NCBI RefSeq assembly: GCF_019457535.1
Contig: NZ_CP080417.1
Coordinates: forward strand, 3,348,001-3,412,000
From: Shewanella halotolerans
GTDB lineage: Bacteria > Pseudomonadota > Gammaproteobacteria > Enterobacterales > Shewanellaceae
Direction of reading: 5' to 3'
Length of the DNA: 64,000 nucleotides
Position numbers and translations under genes: made by a program
Shown here: one piece after another, positions 27,501 through 36,097 of the stretch
Layout: each line of letters starts with the position of its first letter
How positions within the stretch are numbered: the first letter of the stretch is position 1
The notes under the pieces: generated by a model
The model's input: only the letters and a program-made list of their open reading frames with translations
What the model was told of the DNA's origin: nothing
The model's database searches: none

Positions 27501-27534
27501 AAAAAAGGCGATTCCTAGCGGAAACGCCTTTTTT
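27501..27534 (+). terminator. xfp terminator
   Basis: 9-bp stem GGCG-A-TTCC/GGAA-A-CGCC (27507-27515, 27520-27528) with one A-A mismatch and loop TAGC, followed by T6 and preceded by A6. Confidence 0.88.
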
Positions 27535-27636
27535 ATTATCAAGTGACCAATGATCCTAAAAAAAATGCCTGTTAATCATGGCAATTTCTATATTCACGTA
27601 AGATAATACAAAGGCTAGCGATAATACCAAAGGAAT

Positions 27637-27686
27637 CCCCCCACAAAGTGCTGGCATGTTTTTACAGGATAAAAACAGCATGGGGG
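27637..27686 (+). promoter_or_regulatory. Long imperfect hairpin in the ompA-family leader
   Basis: Nested pairing CCCCCA/TGGGGG (27638-27643, 27681-27686), TGC/GCA (27649-27651, 27678-27680) and TGTTTTT/AAAAACA (27657-27663, 27671-27677) forms one bulged hairpin ending 16 bases before the AAGGA ribosome site. Leader hairpins stabilise ompA-type mRNAs in other bacteria; that role here is inferred. Confidence 0.55.
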
Positions 27687-27713
27687 AAGATAGTAAAACA
27701 AAGGAATTGGAAA

Positions 27714-28817
27714 ATGATGAACAATACATTGAAAGCTATTCTGCTTACATCAATGCTCCCATTTGCAGCCAATGCAGCACAAGAACTCACCCCTTGGTAC
27801 GTCGGTGGCGGTTTAGGCGTTAACAACTACGAGCCTAACTGCGATCAGAAGACCATGAAACAGTGTGGTGAAGACGATCCTTATGCTTGGGATGTATTTG
27901 GTGGTTACCTCTTTAACGACTATTTCGGTGTAGAACTAGGTTATCGTGACCTGGGCCGCGCCGAGTGGGTCGACTATGCCAACAAACTTAACGACGTCGG
28001 TGCTCGCGGTATGACACTCGGCCTGGTAGGTTTCTGGCCATTTGCCGACCGTTGGAGCCTGTCTGCCGAAGCGGGTGCAATGAACTACCTACTGTCGAAC
28101 AACAAACAGTGGGGTAGCGAGTACTACAGCGACAGCGGTGTTGCACCATACTTTGGTGCAGGTATCGGCTACAACTTCACCGACAACCTCAAGCTGCAAG
28201 CCAAGTATCGTCGCTATGAGAATCTCGACGAAGACAAGTGGAACACACTTGATATGGAAAGCAACTACTGGGGTCTTGAACTGAGCTACCGTTTCGGTCG
28301 CGCAGCACCAGCCGCTGTGGCAGCACCTGTAGTTGTTGCACCAAAAGATTCAGACAACGACGGTGTGACAGACGACAAAGACCAATGTGCCAACACGCCA
28401 AGCAACCACAAGGTTGATGCCAATGGTTGTACGGTTTATCGCGAAGTCACCGAAAAGCATGAACTGGGTTCAATTCGCTTTGCCAACAACTCAGCCGAGG
28501 TGAACTCTGCGTCTTACGGTCAAATCGAAAAGTTGGCCAACTACATGAACCAAAACCCACGCGCAACCGTGTTAATCGGTGGTCACGCCTCTAACGTAGG
28601 TAACCCAGACTACAACATGGACCTGTCTGAGCGTCGTGCCAATGCCGTTGCCGAACTGCTGGTTAGCAAATACGGTATCAGCCAAGATCGCGTCAGCGCA
28701 AAAGGTTACGGTATCACTCAGCCTCTGATCGAGGGCCGTAGCGCCGAAGCCAACAAGGCTAACCGTCGCATCGAAGCCCACGTCACTGGCGTGCGTAAAG
28801 AGCCGGTTCTAAAGTAA
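27714..28817 (+). CDS. ompA: OmpA-family outer-membrane porin
   Basis: 367 residues from ATG at 27714, AAGGA 8 bases upstream; an in-frame upstream extension to 27648 is rejected because the signal peptide (ending AANA) begins here. Three parts: an 8-strand beta-barrel (about 23-195, WYVGGGLGVNNYEP to YWGLELSYRFG), an alanine/proline/valine-rich hinge with a calcium-loop motif DSDNDGVTDDKDQC, and a C-terminal peptidoglycan-binding OmpA domain (GSIRFANNS, GHASNVGNPDYNMDLSERRANAV, GYG). Structural link between outer membrane and cell wall. Monocistronic; leader hairpin and strong terminator fit high expression. Confidence 0.9.
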   Translation: MMNNTLKAILLTSMLPFAANAAQELTPWYVGGGLGVNNYEPNCDQKTMKQCGEDDPYAWDVFGGYLFNDYFGVELGYRDLGRAEWVDYANKLNDVGARGMTLGLVGFWPFADRWSLSAEAGAMNYLLSNNKQWGSEYYSDSGVAPYFGAGIGYNFTDNLKLQAKYRRYENLDEDKWNTLDMESNYWGLELSYRFGRAAPAAVAAPVVVAPKDSDNDGVTDDKDQCANTPSNHKVDANGCTVYREVTEKHELGSIRFANNSAEVNSASYGQIEKLANYMNQNPRATVLIGGHASNVGNPDYNMDLSERRANAVAELLVSKYGISQDRVSAKGYGITQPLIEGRSAEANKANRRIEAHVTGVRKEPVLK

Positions 28818-28850
28818 GTCTTTACGATTAACTTAATGATCGACCTCACT

Positions 28851-28881
28851 AAAAATCGCTGCTTAGGCAGCGATTTTTTTT
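28851..28881 (+). terminator. ompA-family gene terminator
   Basis: 7-bp stem TCGCTGC/GCAGCGA (28856-28862, 28867-28873), loop TTAG, followed by T8 and preceded by A5. Confidence 0.92.
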
Positions 28882-28985
28882 CCTGTCATAATTTAATGGT
28901 TATACTCTAAGTCCGTTTAGCACAAGCGTCGGTCAACTGAACGGCAACGGCTAAAATGCCTTTTACTGATATTTAGCAACTTTTC

Positions 28986-29000
28986 TGTAATTTTTTTTCA
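28986..29000. promoter_or_regulatory. Imperfect HexR-like site upstream of tal-pgi
   Basis: TGTAATTTTTTTTCA matches 13 of 15 positions of TGTAATwwwATTACA, 90 bases before the tal ATG. It is much weaker than the xfp site, but tal belongs to the kind of central-carbon gene controlled by HexR in Shewanella. Confidence 0.45.
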
Positions 29001-29089
29001 TTCATGGTTGGAAATATCGGCAAAATCGCGTCTAATAGCCGTTAGTAAACCACACACTTAAGCTGCTTCTTAAGAAGGATGTAATTTTC

Positions 29090-30046
29090 ATGGCTAATAC
29101 ACTAGAGCAATTCAAATCTATCACTACCATAGTCGCCGATACCGGTGACATCGAAGCCATCAAGCGTTATCAACCACAAGACGCCACCACCAACCCCTCT
29201 CTTATCCTGAAAGCAGCCCAAATTCCTGAATACAAGCACCTGATTGCCAATGCCATCGAATGGGCAAAGGCGCAGAGTAACGATCTTGCTCAGCAGGTCG
29301 AAGATGCCGGAGACAAGCTGGCGGTCAACATCGGCCTCGAGATCCTAAAGATTGTTCCAGGCCGCATCTCGACCGAGGTGGACGCTCGTCTTTCGTTCGA
29401 CAAGGCTGGCTCTATCGAGAAGGCACATAAATTGATCAAGCTCTATGAAGAGGCTGGCATAGACAAGTCTCGTATCCTGATCAAACTCGCCTCAACCTGG
29501 GAAGGGATCTGCGCCGCCAAAGAGCTGGAAAAAGAAGGCATCAACTGTAACCTGACGCTACTCTTCTGTTTTGCCCAGGCCAGAGCCTGTGCCGAAGCCG
29601 GCGTTTACCTAATCTCGCCTTTCGTCGGCCGTATTCTCGATTGGTACAAGAAAGACACTGGCCTTGAATACAGCGCCGCTGAAGATCCAGGCGTTGTCTC
29701 AGTCACCAACATCTACAACTACTACAAGCGTCACGGCTACAAGACGGTTGTGATGGGCGCCAGCTTCCGTAACACGGGAGAGATCATCGAACTGGCAGGC
29801 TGTGACCGCCTAACTATCGGCCCTGCGCTGCTCGAAGAGATGGCCAACAGCGACACACCAGTCGTGCAAAAACTACAGGCCGCCAATGAAGTGGTCGCCC
29901 CTGGTGCGGCGCTGAGCGAAGCCGAGTTCCGTTGGGAATTCAACCAAGATGCTATGGCCGTAGAGAAGCTAGCCGAAGGTATCCGCAACTTTGCTATCGA
30001 CCAAGGCAAACTTGAAACCATGCTAAAAGCAGAACTCGAAGCCTAA
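29090..30046 (+). CDS. tal: Transaldolase
   Basis: 318 residues, TalB type. It transfers a dihydroxyacetone unit between sedoheptulose-7-P and glyceraldehyde-3-P in the pentose-phosphate pathway. Motifs: DATTNPSLILKA, STEVDARLSFD, the Schiff-base lysine in RILIKLASTWEG, and GINCNLTLLFCFAQA. AAGGA ribosome site 10 bases before ATG. 13 bases separate its stop from pgi, so the two form an operon. Note TTCTTAAGAA palindrome just before the ribosome site (29067-29076). Confidence 0.96.
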   Translation: MANTLEQFKSITTIVADTGDIEAIKRYQPQDATTNPSLILKAAQIPEYKHLIANAIEWAKAQSNDLAQQVEDAGDKLAVNIGLEILKIVPGRISTEVDARLSFDKAGSIEKAHKLIKLYEEAGIDKSRILIKLASTWEGICAAKELEKEGINCNLTLLFCFAQARACAEAGVYLISPFVGRILDWYKKDTGLEYSAAEDPGVVSVTNIYNYYKRHGYKTVVMGASFRNTGEIIELAGCDRLTIGPALLEEMANSDTPVVQKLQAANEVVAPGAALSEAEFRWEFNQDAMAVEKLAEGIRNFAIDQGKLETMLKAELEA

Positions 30047-30059
30047 GGGAATAGACGTC

Positions 30060-31697
30060 ATGACTAAGCTTACTCAGCAAGACGCGTGGGCCCAGCTAGA
30101 AGCGCAAACAGCTCAGCTGCCTCACATGCGCGAGCTATTTGAGGCCGATCACCAGCGCTTTGACAAGATGTCACTGTCTGCCTGCGGCCTGCTGCTGGAT
30201 TACTCCAAGAACCGAGCCGATGAGCAGACGCTTGAACAGTTGTTTAAACTGGCCAAATCTGCCGGTCTAAGCGATAAGATCCGCGCCATGTTCAATGGCG
30301 AGATCATCAACAACACCGAAAAACGCGCCGTGCTGCACACCGCCCTCAGAGCCGAAGCCGACGAGGTCATTCTGGTCGATGGCCAGAATATCGTTCCCGA
30401 GGTAAAGCAGACTCAAGCCAAAATGGCCAAGTTCGTCGAGGCTGTCACCTCCGGCGAGTGGAAAGGCTACACGGGTAAGGCGATCACAGATATCGTTAGC
30501 ATCGGAATTGGTGGCTCCTTCCTGGGACCTAAAATAGTTACTCAGGCCCTGAGACCATACTGGAATCCGGCGCTCAAGTGTCACTTCGTCGCCAACGTCG
30601 ATGCCACCTCTCTGTGTGAGAAGCTGCGTCTGGTGGATCCGGAAACCACCCTTTTCGTGATGTCGTCTAAGTCTTTTGGCACCCAAGAGACGCTGACCAA
30701 CACCCTGAGTGCCAAGGCCTGGTTCCTGGAAAATGGCGGCACCCAAGCGGATATCGCCAAGCACTTTGTAGCCGTTACCTCAAACGTGGCCAAGGCGACC
30801 GAATTCGGTATGGATGCGGACAACATCTTCCCTATGTGGGATTGGGTGGGCGGTCGTTATTCACTCTGGTCGGCCATAGGTCTGCCTATCGCCCTGTTGA
30901 TCGGCATGGACAACTTCTACCAGCTGCTGGCTGGCGCCAAGTCGATGGACAAGCATTTTGTTGAGGCGCCGCTCGAACAGAATATGCCGGTGATCATGGG
31001 GCTGTTTTCCCTGCTCTATGGCAACTTCTACCAGGCACAGTCCCATGTGGTATTGACCTATGATCATTACCTCAGAGGCCTGCCGGCTTACTTCCAGCAA
31101 CTGGACATGGAGAGTAACGGTAAATCTGTCACCCTCAATGGCGACAGCGTCGATCATGCAACCGGCCCTGTGATCTGGGGCGGCGAAGGCACCAATGGTC
31201 AACACGCCTACCATCAGTTACTGCACCAAGGCACGGCACTGATCCCGGCAGACTTTATTCTGCCACTGCAGAGCCATAACCCGCTCGGTGAACACCATGT
31301 GCAGCTGGCCTCCAACTGTTTTGGCCAGACTCAGGCGCTGATGCAAGGCAGAACCTTCGATGAGGCACTCGCCGAACTCGACGGCAGCTCACTGAGCCAA
31401 GAAGAGAAAGCATTGATCGCTAAGCACAAAGTGATGGAAGGCAATAAGCCAAGCAACACCCTGCTGATGGACAAGCTGACACCGAAAACTCTGGGTGCCT
31501 TGATCGCCCTGTACGAGCATAGAACCTTCGTTCAAGGTGCGTTATGGGACATCAACTCTTTCGACCAATGGGGCGTCGAACTCGGTAAGACCCTAGGCAA
31601 CGATGTGCTCGCACGTCTGCAGAGCGATCAAGAGGCTAAGGCACTGGATGCCTCCAGCAACGCCCTCATCAATCTCTTTAGACGCGGCCACCTCTAA
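30060..31697 (+). CDS. pgi: Glucose-6-phosphate isomerase
   Basis: 545 residues, close to E. coli Pgi. Interconverts glucose-6-P and fructose-6-P. Motifs: SIGIGGSFLGPKIV, the signature FPMWDWVGGRYSLWSAIGLP, the catalytic base region GVNGQHAYHQLLHQGT-like (here GTNGQHAYHQLLHQGT), and SFDQWGVELGK. Second gene of tal-pgi; the pairing of transaldolase and isomerase connects pentose-phosphate and upper glycolysis. GGGA ribosome site, terminator downstream. Confidence 0.97.
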   Translation: MTKLTQQDAWAQLEAQTAQLPHMRELFEADHQRFDKMSLSACGLLLDYSKNRADEQTLEQLFKLAKSAGLSDKIRAMFNGEIINNTEKRAVLHTALRAEADEVILVDGQNIVPEVKQTQAKMAKFVEAVTSGEWKGYTGKAITDIVSIGIGGSFLGPKIVTQALRPYWNPALKCHFVANVDATSLCEKLRLVDPETTLFVMSSKSFGTQETLTNTLSAKAWFLENGGTQADIAKHFVAVTSNVAKATEFGMDADNIFPMWDWVGGRYSLWSAIGLPIALLIGMDNFYQLLAGAKSMDKHFVEAPLEQNMPVIMGLFSLLYGNFYQAQSHVVLTYDHYLRGLPAYFQQLDMESNGKSVTLNGDSVDHATGPVIWGGEGTNGQHAYHQLLHQGTALIPADFILPLQSHNPLGEHHVQLASNCFGQTQALMQGRTFDEALAELDGSSLSQEEKALIAKHKVMEGNKPSNTLLMDKLTPKTLGALIALYEHRTFVQGALWDINSFDQWGVELGKTLGNDVLARLQSDQEAKALDASSNALINLFRRGHL

Positions 31698-31714
31698 GCC
31701 TGCAACCTTAGCCG

Positions 31715-31744
31715 ATAAAAAAGCCAGTTTTCACTGGCTTTTTT
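31715..31744 (+). terminator. tal-pgi terminator
   Basis: 8-bp stem AAGCCAGT/ACTGGCTT (31721-31728, 31733-31740), loop TTTC, then T4 plus the arm T2; A-rich on the left. Confidence 0.9.
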
Positions 31745-31860
31745 GTTATCTGCAGTAATATCCACCAGCAAACCTGCGCGACTTCCTATCCTACGGGCAA
31801 AAAACCGCTTGGTGCGCCATAAATGATTCACCCAGACTTAACATTATTGAAACATTTTTC

Positions 31861-31890
31861 TTGCACCATAAATTGGAAGTGTGATATTTA
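31861..31890 (+). promoter_or_regulatory. Predicted promoter of the DUF3545 gene
   Basis: TTGCAC at 31861-31866 and TATTTA at 31885-31890, spacer 18 bases; start codon about 35 bases after the -10 box. Confidence 0.45.
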
Positions 31891-31925
31891 ATTGTTGAGA
31901 AAAAATACAACAACAGGAGGTTGCC

Positions 31926-32117
31926 ATGAATCGCTTAGATTATGGTAGTGCGCTAGATGATACCGTCATTGAAAGACCCAACAGTCGTTCGCGAAGCTCC
32001 AATAAGAAGCGAAAATGGCGAGAGATAGAGGCTATCAAAGAGAAACAGCGTTTGATTAAAGAGCTTCAGGATATCGACAGCAGTTTCGAATACGACTTAG
32101 ATAACCTTCTGATGTAA
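31926..32117 (+). CDS. DUF3545 family small protein
   Basis: 63 residues with a strong ribosome site (AGGAGG, 5 bases before ATG). Charged, with a basic middle NKKRKWREIEAIKEKQRLIKEL likely helical or coiled-coil and an acidic tail; matches what I recall of the DUF3545 family (NKKRKWREIEAIK core). Function unknown; the basic helix could bind nucleic acid or the ribosome but this is speculation. Own promoter and terminator. Confidence 0.8.
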   Translation: MNRLDYGSALDDTVIERPNSRSRSSNKKRKWREIEAIKEKQRLIKELQDIDSSFEYDLDNLLM

Positions 32118-32119
32118 AT

Positions 32120-32158
32120 AGATACAAAAATAGCGCCTTAGGCGCTATTTTTGTATCT
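32120..32158. terminator. Bidirectional terminator with 18-bp perfect arms
   Basis: Arms 32120-32137 and 32141-32158 are exact inverted repeats around loop TTA. The GC part is TAGCGCC/GGCGCTA, flanked by A5 and T5. It lies between convergent DUF3545 and hemerythrin genes and can serve both. Confidence 0.92.
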
Positions 32159-32180
32159 ATAAGTTGTTAGTTGTTAGCTG

Positions 32181-32723
32181 TTAGTCATCGGCCTTGGCCA
32201 GATACTCTTTTAACTCTTCAAAGAGTAGGTTGTCGTCATCGCTAAATAAAGGGTCGCAGATCAGCTTCTCCTGGCATCTGTCTGCCACTTCCTGCCACTG
32301 GGCCTCTGTCATTCCCGCCTCCCAGATGGGGAACAACTTACCCTCTTCATACATCATGTGATTTCGCTGCGCCTCGACATACTCCTTCAGGGCCTGACTC
32401 AAGGTTTCATTCTGTACCGGGACGTCACTTAAGATAAGGTTTAGGGTAGACATCAAACTGGTTGAGCTTTCGATCAGGTTATGGTGCTCTTCTCCCAATT
32501 GCTTCTCCAAGGCCTCTTCGGGATGGGTCTGAATATAAAATTCGTTGATCAGATCCTCGAGCGGGTGATGACTATGCTCAGCATAGCTCTGCATATATTC
32601 GACGATATCTCGGATCAGATTAAAGTTGACGGCCTCGCCATGTTGCAGCCGCTGCTGCTTATTTTTGAGAATATTTAACAGTATCGCGATATGTTTATGG
32701 TCATTATGAAGTCTCGCTAACAT
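32181..32723 (-). CDS. Hemerythrin-domain protein
   Basis: 180 residues from the ATG at 32723 (GGAGG 5 bases upstream; a TTG four codons earlier is rejected). Four-helix hemerythrin fold with di-iron ligands visible as HNDHKH, EYMQSYAEHSHHPLEDL, EEHHNL and the late HMMYEEGKLFP (His/Glu). Related to the YtfE/DUF542-lacking and bacteriohemerythrin group. Possible role in oxygen, NO or iron handling. Monocistronic. Stop codon sits inside a triplicated GTTGTTA-like 7-mer. Confidence 0.85.
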   Translation of the reverse strand: MLARLHNDHKHIAILLNILKNKQQRLQHGEAVNFNLIRDIVEYMQSYAEHSHHPLEDLINEFYIQTHPEEALEKQLGEEHHNLIESSTSLMSTLNLILSDVPVQNETLSQALKEYVEAQRNHMMYEEGKLFPIWEAGMTEAQWQEVADRCQEKLICDPLFSDDDNLLFEELKEYLAKADD

Positions 32724-32849
32724 CGTCACCTCCAACCTTCTAGACGCCTTTAGTTACTATAGTAAATTGTTGAACTTTTACTCACACTAATATGTAAGCC
32801 GTCATGATGACGTGACTCAGATCAAGAAAAATGAACATAAAATAATCAC

Positions 32850-33944
32850 TTAAGGTACGCTTCCTCCGAGCACGTCCATCACCTTGCCTAGCGCAGATTG
32901 CAGGCGGGTAAAGGCCTCGGAGGCCGATTTCACCTCCTTCAGGTTACGCTCAATAAGCGCCGTAAAATAATCTTCCTGCTCTATGGTCATGTCCAGCACA
33001 TGGAAGCTGCCGCGGATCTCTGTGGTCATGTTAATGAGCGCCGCACTAAATTTCTCATCATGCTCTAGGGTCGCTGCGTTGATATCACCTATCAGAGCTT
33101 CGATGTCGAGAAACACCTGTGTCAGCGTCTGTTGACGACTGATATCCAAGACGCGCGCCTCCAGACCTTCAACTACCACGGCGATGATATCCCTCAGCCT
33201 GCCGTAGAGAACCTCATCGTTTATCGGCATGTTCTTGATCAAGAAGGAGACATGCTTGTCGTTACATATGGTGCGGCAGCCAAAATCGTACAGGCGGCCA
33301 TGCTTATCCAATAGCTCGAGAATATTCGACTCTATGGGGCTGATGGCGGCATGCCTGGGCGCAAAATACTCTACCTTCTCTGAGCGTATCTCCAGGCAGG
33401 TGTTGAGATTGAGCTGCTGCATCAGATCAAAAAAGGCATCCGCCAGGGTCTGATGATCGTTACAGAGAAAACACTGACGGAAAAACTGCAGCACACAGCC
33501 ATACTGTGACGACTCAGTCATCGACTGAAAAGCCATGTTGCGTGAGACAGATTCCGCCTGGATCAGCTCCCGCTGCTTCATCACATAGTGGGCGACGCTG
33601 TGCACCTTGGCCAGCAACTCCTTGAGCTCAAACGGCTTAGCGATGAAATCCACCGCGTTCACCTCATAGGCCTTGAGACGCTCCTCCAGGGTATTCATCC
33701 CAGAGACAAACAGCACGGCCACCTCTTGGTTGCTGGCCTGTAGCTCACGGCAGAGGGTAATGCCATCGGTATCGGGCAGGTTGATATCCATCAGCAGCAG
33801 ATCCGGCTTCTGGGTTTGCAGGGCGGCGCGAAAATCCGCCGCACCATAGAAGGGACTCACCTTGAACTCATCTTGCAACATCTCGACGATCAGCTCGCAG
33901 TAATCCCTGTCATCGTCTACAACCCAAATCTCCATGTTGTTCAT
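32850..33944 (-). CDS. Response regulator with novel C-terminal output domain
   Basis: 364 residues. Receiver domain 1-120: acidic cluster at D10-D12, phosphorylated aspartate D53 (LLLMDINLPD), conserved Ser/Lys (FVSGM, AKPF). A helical linker follows (about 120-140), then a domain of about 220 residues with a cysteine-rich start (QYGCVLQFFRQCFLCNDHQ) that has no helix-turn-helix, GGDEF or other output I recognise. The last 80 residues look helical/coiled-coil. Its ATG overlaps the stop of the hybrid kinase gene (ATGA), with AAGGAG upstream, so the two are a translationally coupled pair. Confidence 0.85.
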   Translation of the reverse strand: MNNMEIWVVDDDRDYCELIVEMLQDEFKVSPFYGAADFRAALQTQKPDLLLMDINLPDTDGITLCRELQASNQEVAVLFVSGMNTLEERLKAYEVNAVDFIAKPFELKELLAKVHSVAHYVMKQRELIQAESVSRNMAFQSMTESSQYGCVLQFFRQCFLCNDHQTLADAFFDLMQQLNLNTCLEIRSEKVEYFAPRHAAISPIESNILELLDKHGRLYDFGCRTICNDKHVSFLIKNMPINDEVLYGRLRDIIAVVVEGLEARVLDISRQQTLTQVFLDIEALIGDINAATLEHDEKFSAALINMTTEIRGSFHVLDMTIEQEDYFTALIERNLKEVKSASEAFTRLQSALGKVMDVLGGSVP

Positions 33945-35977
33945 CGCAATTCTCCTTGTACAAACTCAATCCCTATCTCCTCGAGGCCGCGTACGAAGGC
34001 GCGGATATCGAAGGGTTTCTGCAGCACCTGAAACGGCAGATCTTCCCGACTGCTGATGCCGACATCGCCGACATAGCCTGAGATCAGCAGCACAGGAATC
34101 GTTCGGTGCACGCTCAGATCCGTCACCAGCTCATAGCCGTTAATCCCCCCCGGCATCAAGAGATCTGAGATGATGAGATCGATATTATCTATACCATCCT
34201 TAAACTGCTCCTTGACCAGCAGAGGATCCGTATAGGCCAGCACCTCCATCCCCATCATCTGACAGTAATCGCACAGCACCTCGAGCAGATCCGGCTCATC
34301 ATCGACGATAAGCACCTTGATGGGGCGCGCCACCTTGGGATACTCAAGCGGACTGTGCTGGCGCTCAATCTGCCGCTCGACCGGCTTGATAGCCGGAAAC
34401 CAGAGACGGATCTCAGTGCCATCAGCCCCCGTATGCATGATGCTCATATAACCGTTGGAGCGTTTGACGAAACCATACACCATGGAGAGCCCAAGCCCGG
34501 TCCCCTTGCTCTTATCTTTGGTGGTAAAGAATGGCTCGAAGATCTTATCCAGCAGCTTATCTGGGATCCCCCCGCCCTGATCGATCACCGACACCCAAAC
34601 ATAATCCCGGTTATCTGTGCTGACGGTATTGCCCACCCCGGGAAGGTAGCCAGACAGATACTGCTCGCCGGTCACTATGGTGATCTGTCCCTCCCCATGC
34701 ATGGCATCTTTGGCATTCAGCACCAGATTGATCAAGGCATCCTCAAGGTCGCCGCGATCGACACAGATATCCCGCATCGATGGCTGAGGCTGAATGTTGA
34801 GGCTCACCTGGGTGGTCAAGGATTTCTCCAGCAGCTCCTCCAGGCTCTGTAGCACCTCGTTGACCTGCACCGGCTGGGCACTGAATTGTTCCTGCCGGGA
34901 AAACTGCAACAGGCGCCGCGTCAGGTCGGTGCCCCGCTGACAAGCCTTGAGCGCCGTAGCCAGATAGCGGGCGATAGAATCATCCTTACCCTTAAGCTCC
35001 ATCAGCTCCAGATTGCCTTTGAGCACACCTAAGATGTTGTTGAAATCGTGGGCCACGCCCCCCACCAGCTGGCCCATGGCCTGCATTTTTTGGGTGCGGG
35101 CCATAGTATTTTGCATCAGCTTCTGCTCCGTGATGTCCCGGCCCACCAGGGTAAACAGGCTGCCATCTTCATACTGCTCGTTGAGGGCAATTAGATGGGT
35201 ATGCAGGATCACCTTCTCCCCGGTGGCGGTGGAGCAGACCAGCTCGCCGGTAAACTCAAGGCGCAGCTCAATCGCCTCCAGCAGTTCCAGCGCCTTGTCG
35301 TCTTGATCGCCGAAGAAGAGTTCGATCGACTTGCCGATAAGCTGACTGCGCGGATATTGGCTGATGGCGGTCGCCGCCGCGTTGGCATACATGATCACCG
35401 GCGCCATCCCCTTCTGACGCGACGCAACCACTATCATATCTTCGCTATTACTGACGATAGACTGATACATCTGGGTGTCGATAGACTTGATGATCTGCGC
35501 ATTACGGCTCTGCAGCCAATCCTGGCTCTGCTGCAGCAACATGCCGCTGATGCTGTCGGCAATGAAGGTCTGATAGGAGGTGAGAAACGACAGCCAGCCC
35601 TTACCCGGGCGATAGAAGAAAATATTGACGTCGAGCCCCTCTATGGGCCAAACAACAAAGCGTTGCCACTGGTGTGCCCCCCGCTGGCCATCCAGCAGCG
35701 GCCAGTCTTTCACCTGTCGCCACAGGGTGATATAACGCATGGAATCCCGGCACCAACAGGTCACATCGGCCGGCATCTCATCGCTGGCCAGCAGGCGGCG
35801 AGAGAGAATCATCACAGACTCGGCGCCGCTGCTATCGGCCAGAATACGACACAGGGGCAAGAGCACATCGTCACCACGAATAAACTGTCCCTGTAACTTC
35901 CCCAACTGGGCGATCAAGGCCGGGCCAAAGTCCATAAATTCAGATTGAGAGAGATCCTTAAACACGCTAGAGTCCAT
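33941..35977 (-). CDS. Hybrid sensor histidine kinase (PAS-HisKA-HATPase-REC)
   Basis: 678 residues, no membrane segment, so cytoplasmic. Order: N-terminal GAF-like region (about 1-160), PAS domain (about 170-290, ending VGRDITEQK), HisKA with phosphorylated H310 in GGVAHDFNNILG, HATPase with N box (DALINLVLNAKDAM), DQGGGIP, FEPFFTTK, GTGLGLSMV, and a C-terminal receiver with phosphate-accepting D605 (LIISDLLMPGG). The AHDFNN H-box places it in the class of NtrB-like/hybrid kinases. Paired with the downstream response regulator. Signal unknown. Start ATG 35977 has a weak ribosome site. Confidence 0.9.
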   Translation of the reverse strand: MDSSVFKDLSQSEFMDFGPALIAQLGKLQGQFIRGDDVLLPLCRILADSSGAESVMILSRRLLASDEMPADVTCWCRDSMRYITLWRQVKDWPLLDGQRGAHQWQRFVVWPIEGLDVNIFFYRPGKGWLSFLTSYQTFIADSISGMLLQQSQDWLQSRNAQIIKSIDTQMYQSIVSNSEDMIVVASRQKGMAPVIMYANAAATAISQYPRSQLIGKSIELFFGDQDDKALELLEAIELRLEFTGELVCSTATGEKVILHTHLIALNEQYEDGSLFTLVGRDITEQKLMQNTMARTQKMQAMGQLVGGVAHDFNNILGVLKGNLELMELKGKDDSIARYLATALKACQRGTDLTRRLLQFSRQEQFSAQPVQVNEVLQSLEELLEKSLTTQVSLNIQPQPSMRDICVDRGDLEDALINLVLNAKDAMHGEGQITIVTGEQYLSGYLPGVGNTVSTDNRDYVWVSVIDQGGGIPDKLLDKIFEPFFTTKDKSKGTGLGLSMVYGFVKRSNGYMSIMHTGADGTEIRLWFPAIKPVERQIERQHSPLEYPKVARPIKVLIVDDEPDLLEVLCDYCQMMGMEVLAYTDPLLVKEQFKDGIDNIDLIISDLLMPGGINGYELVTDLSVHRTIPVLLISGYVGDVGISSREDLPFQVLQKPFDIRAFVRGLEEIGIEFVQGELR

Positions 35978-36097
35978 TCCACTATTGAAAAATGAAGAAG
36001 TCGGGCGAAATGCCTTTCATTGAGCATAGTCCAGCTTAGGAAAATCGCTCAAAATACCGATAAAATTTATAAACTTGTTTAAAGTTAGTGAGGAAAA

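Noticed and set aside
28986..29000. Treating the tal upstream site as a firm HexR operator
   Set aside because: Two mismatches, both in one half-site within a T run; kept only as a low-confidence candidate.
35195..35896. 233-codon open frame on + antisense to the hybrid kinase gene
   Set aside because: The minus-strand frame encodes an unmistakable histidine kinase; the antisense product has no domain and reflects high-GC codon bias.
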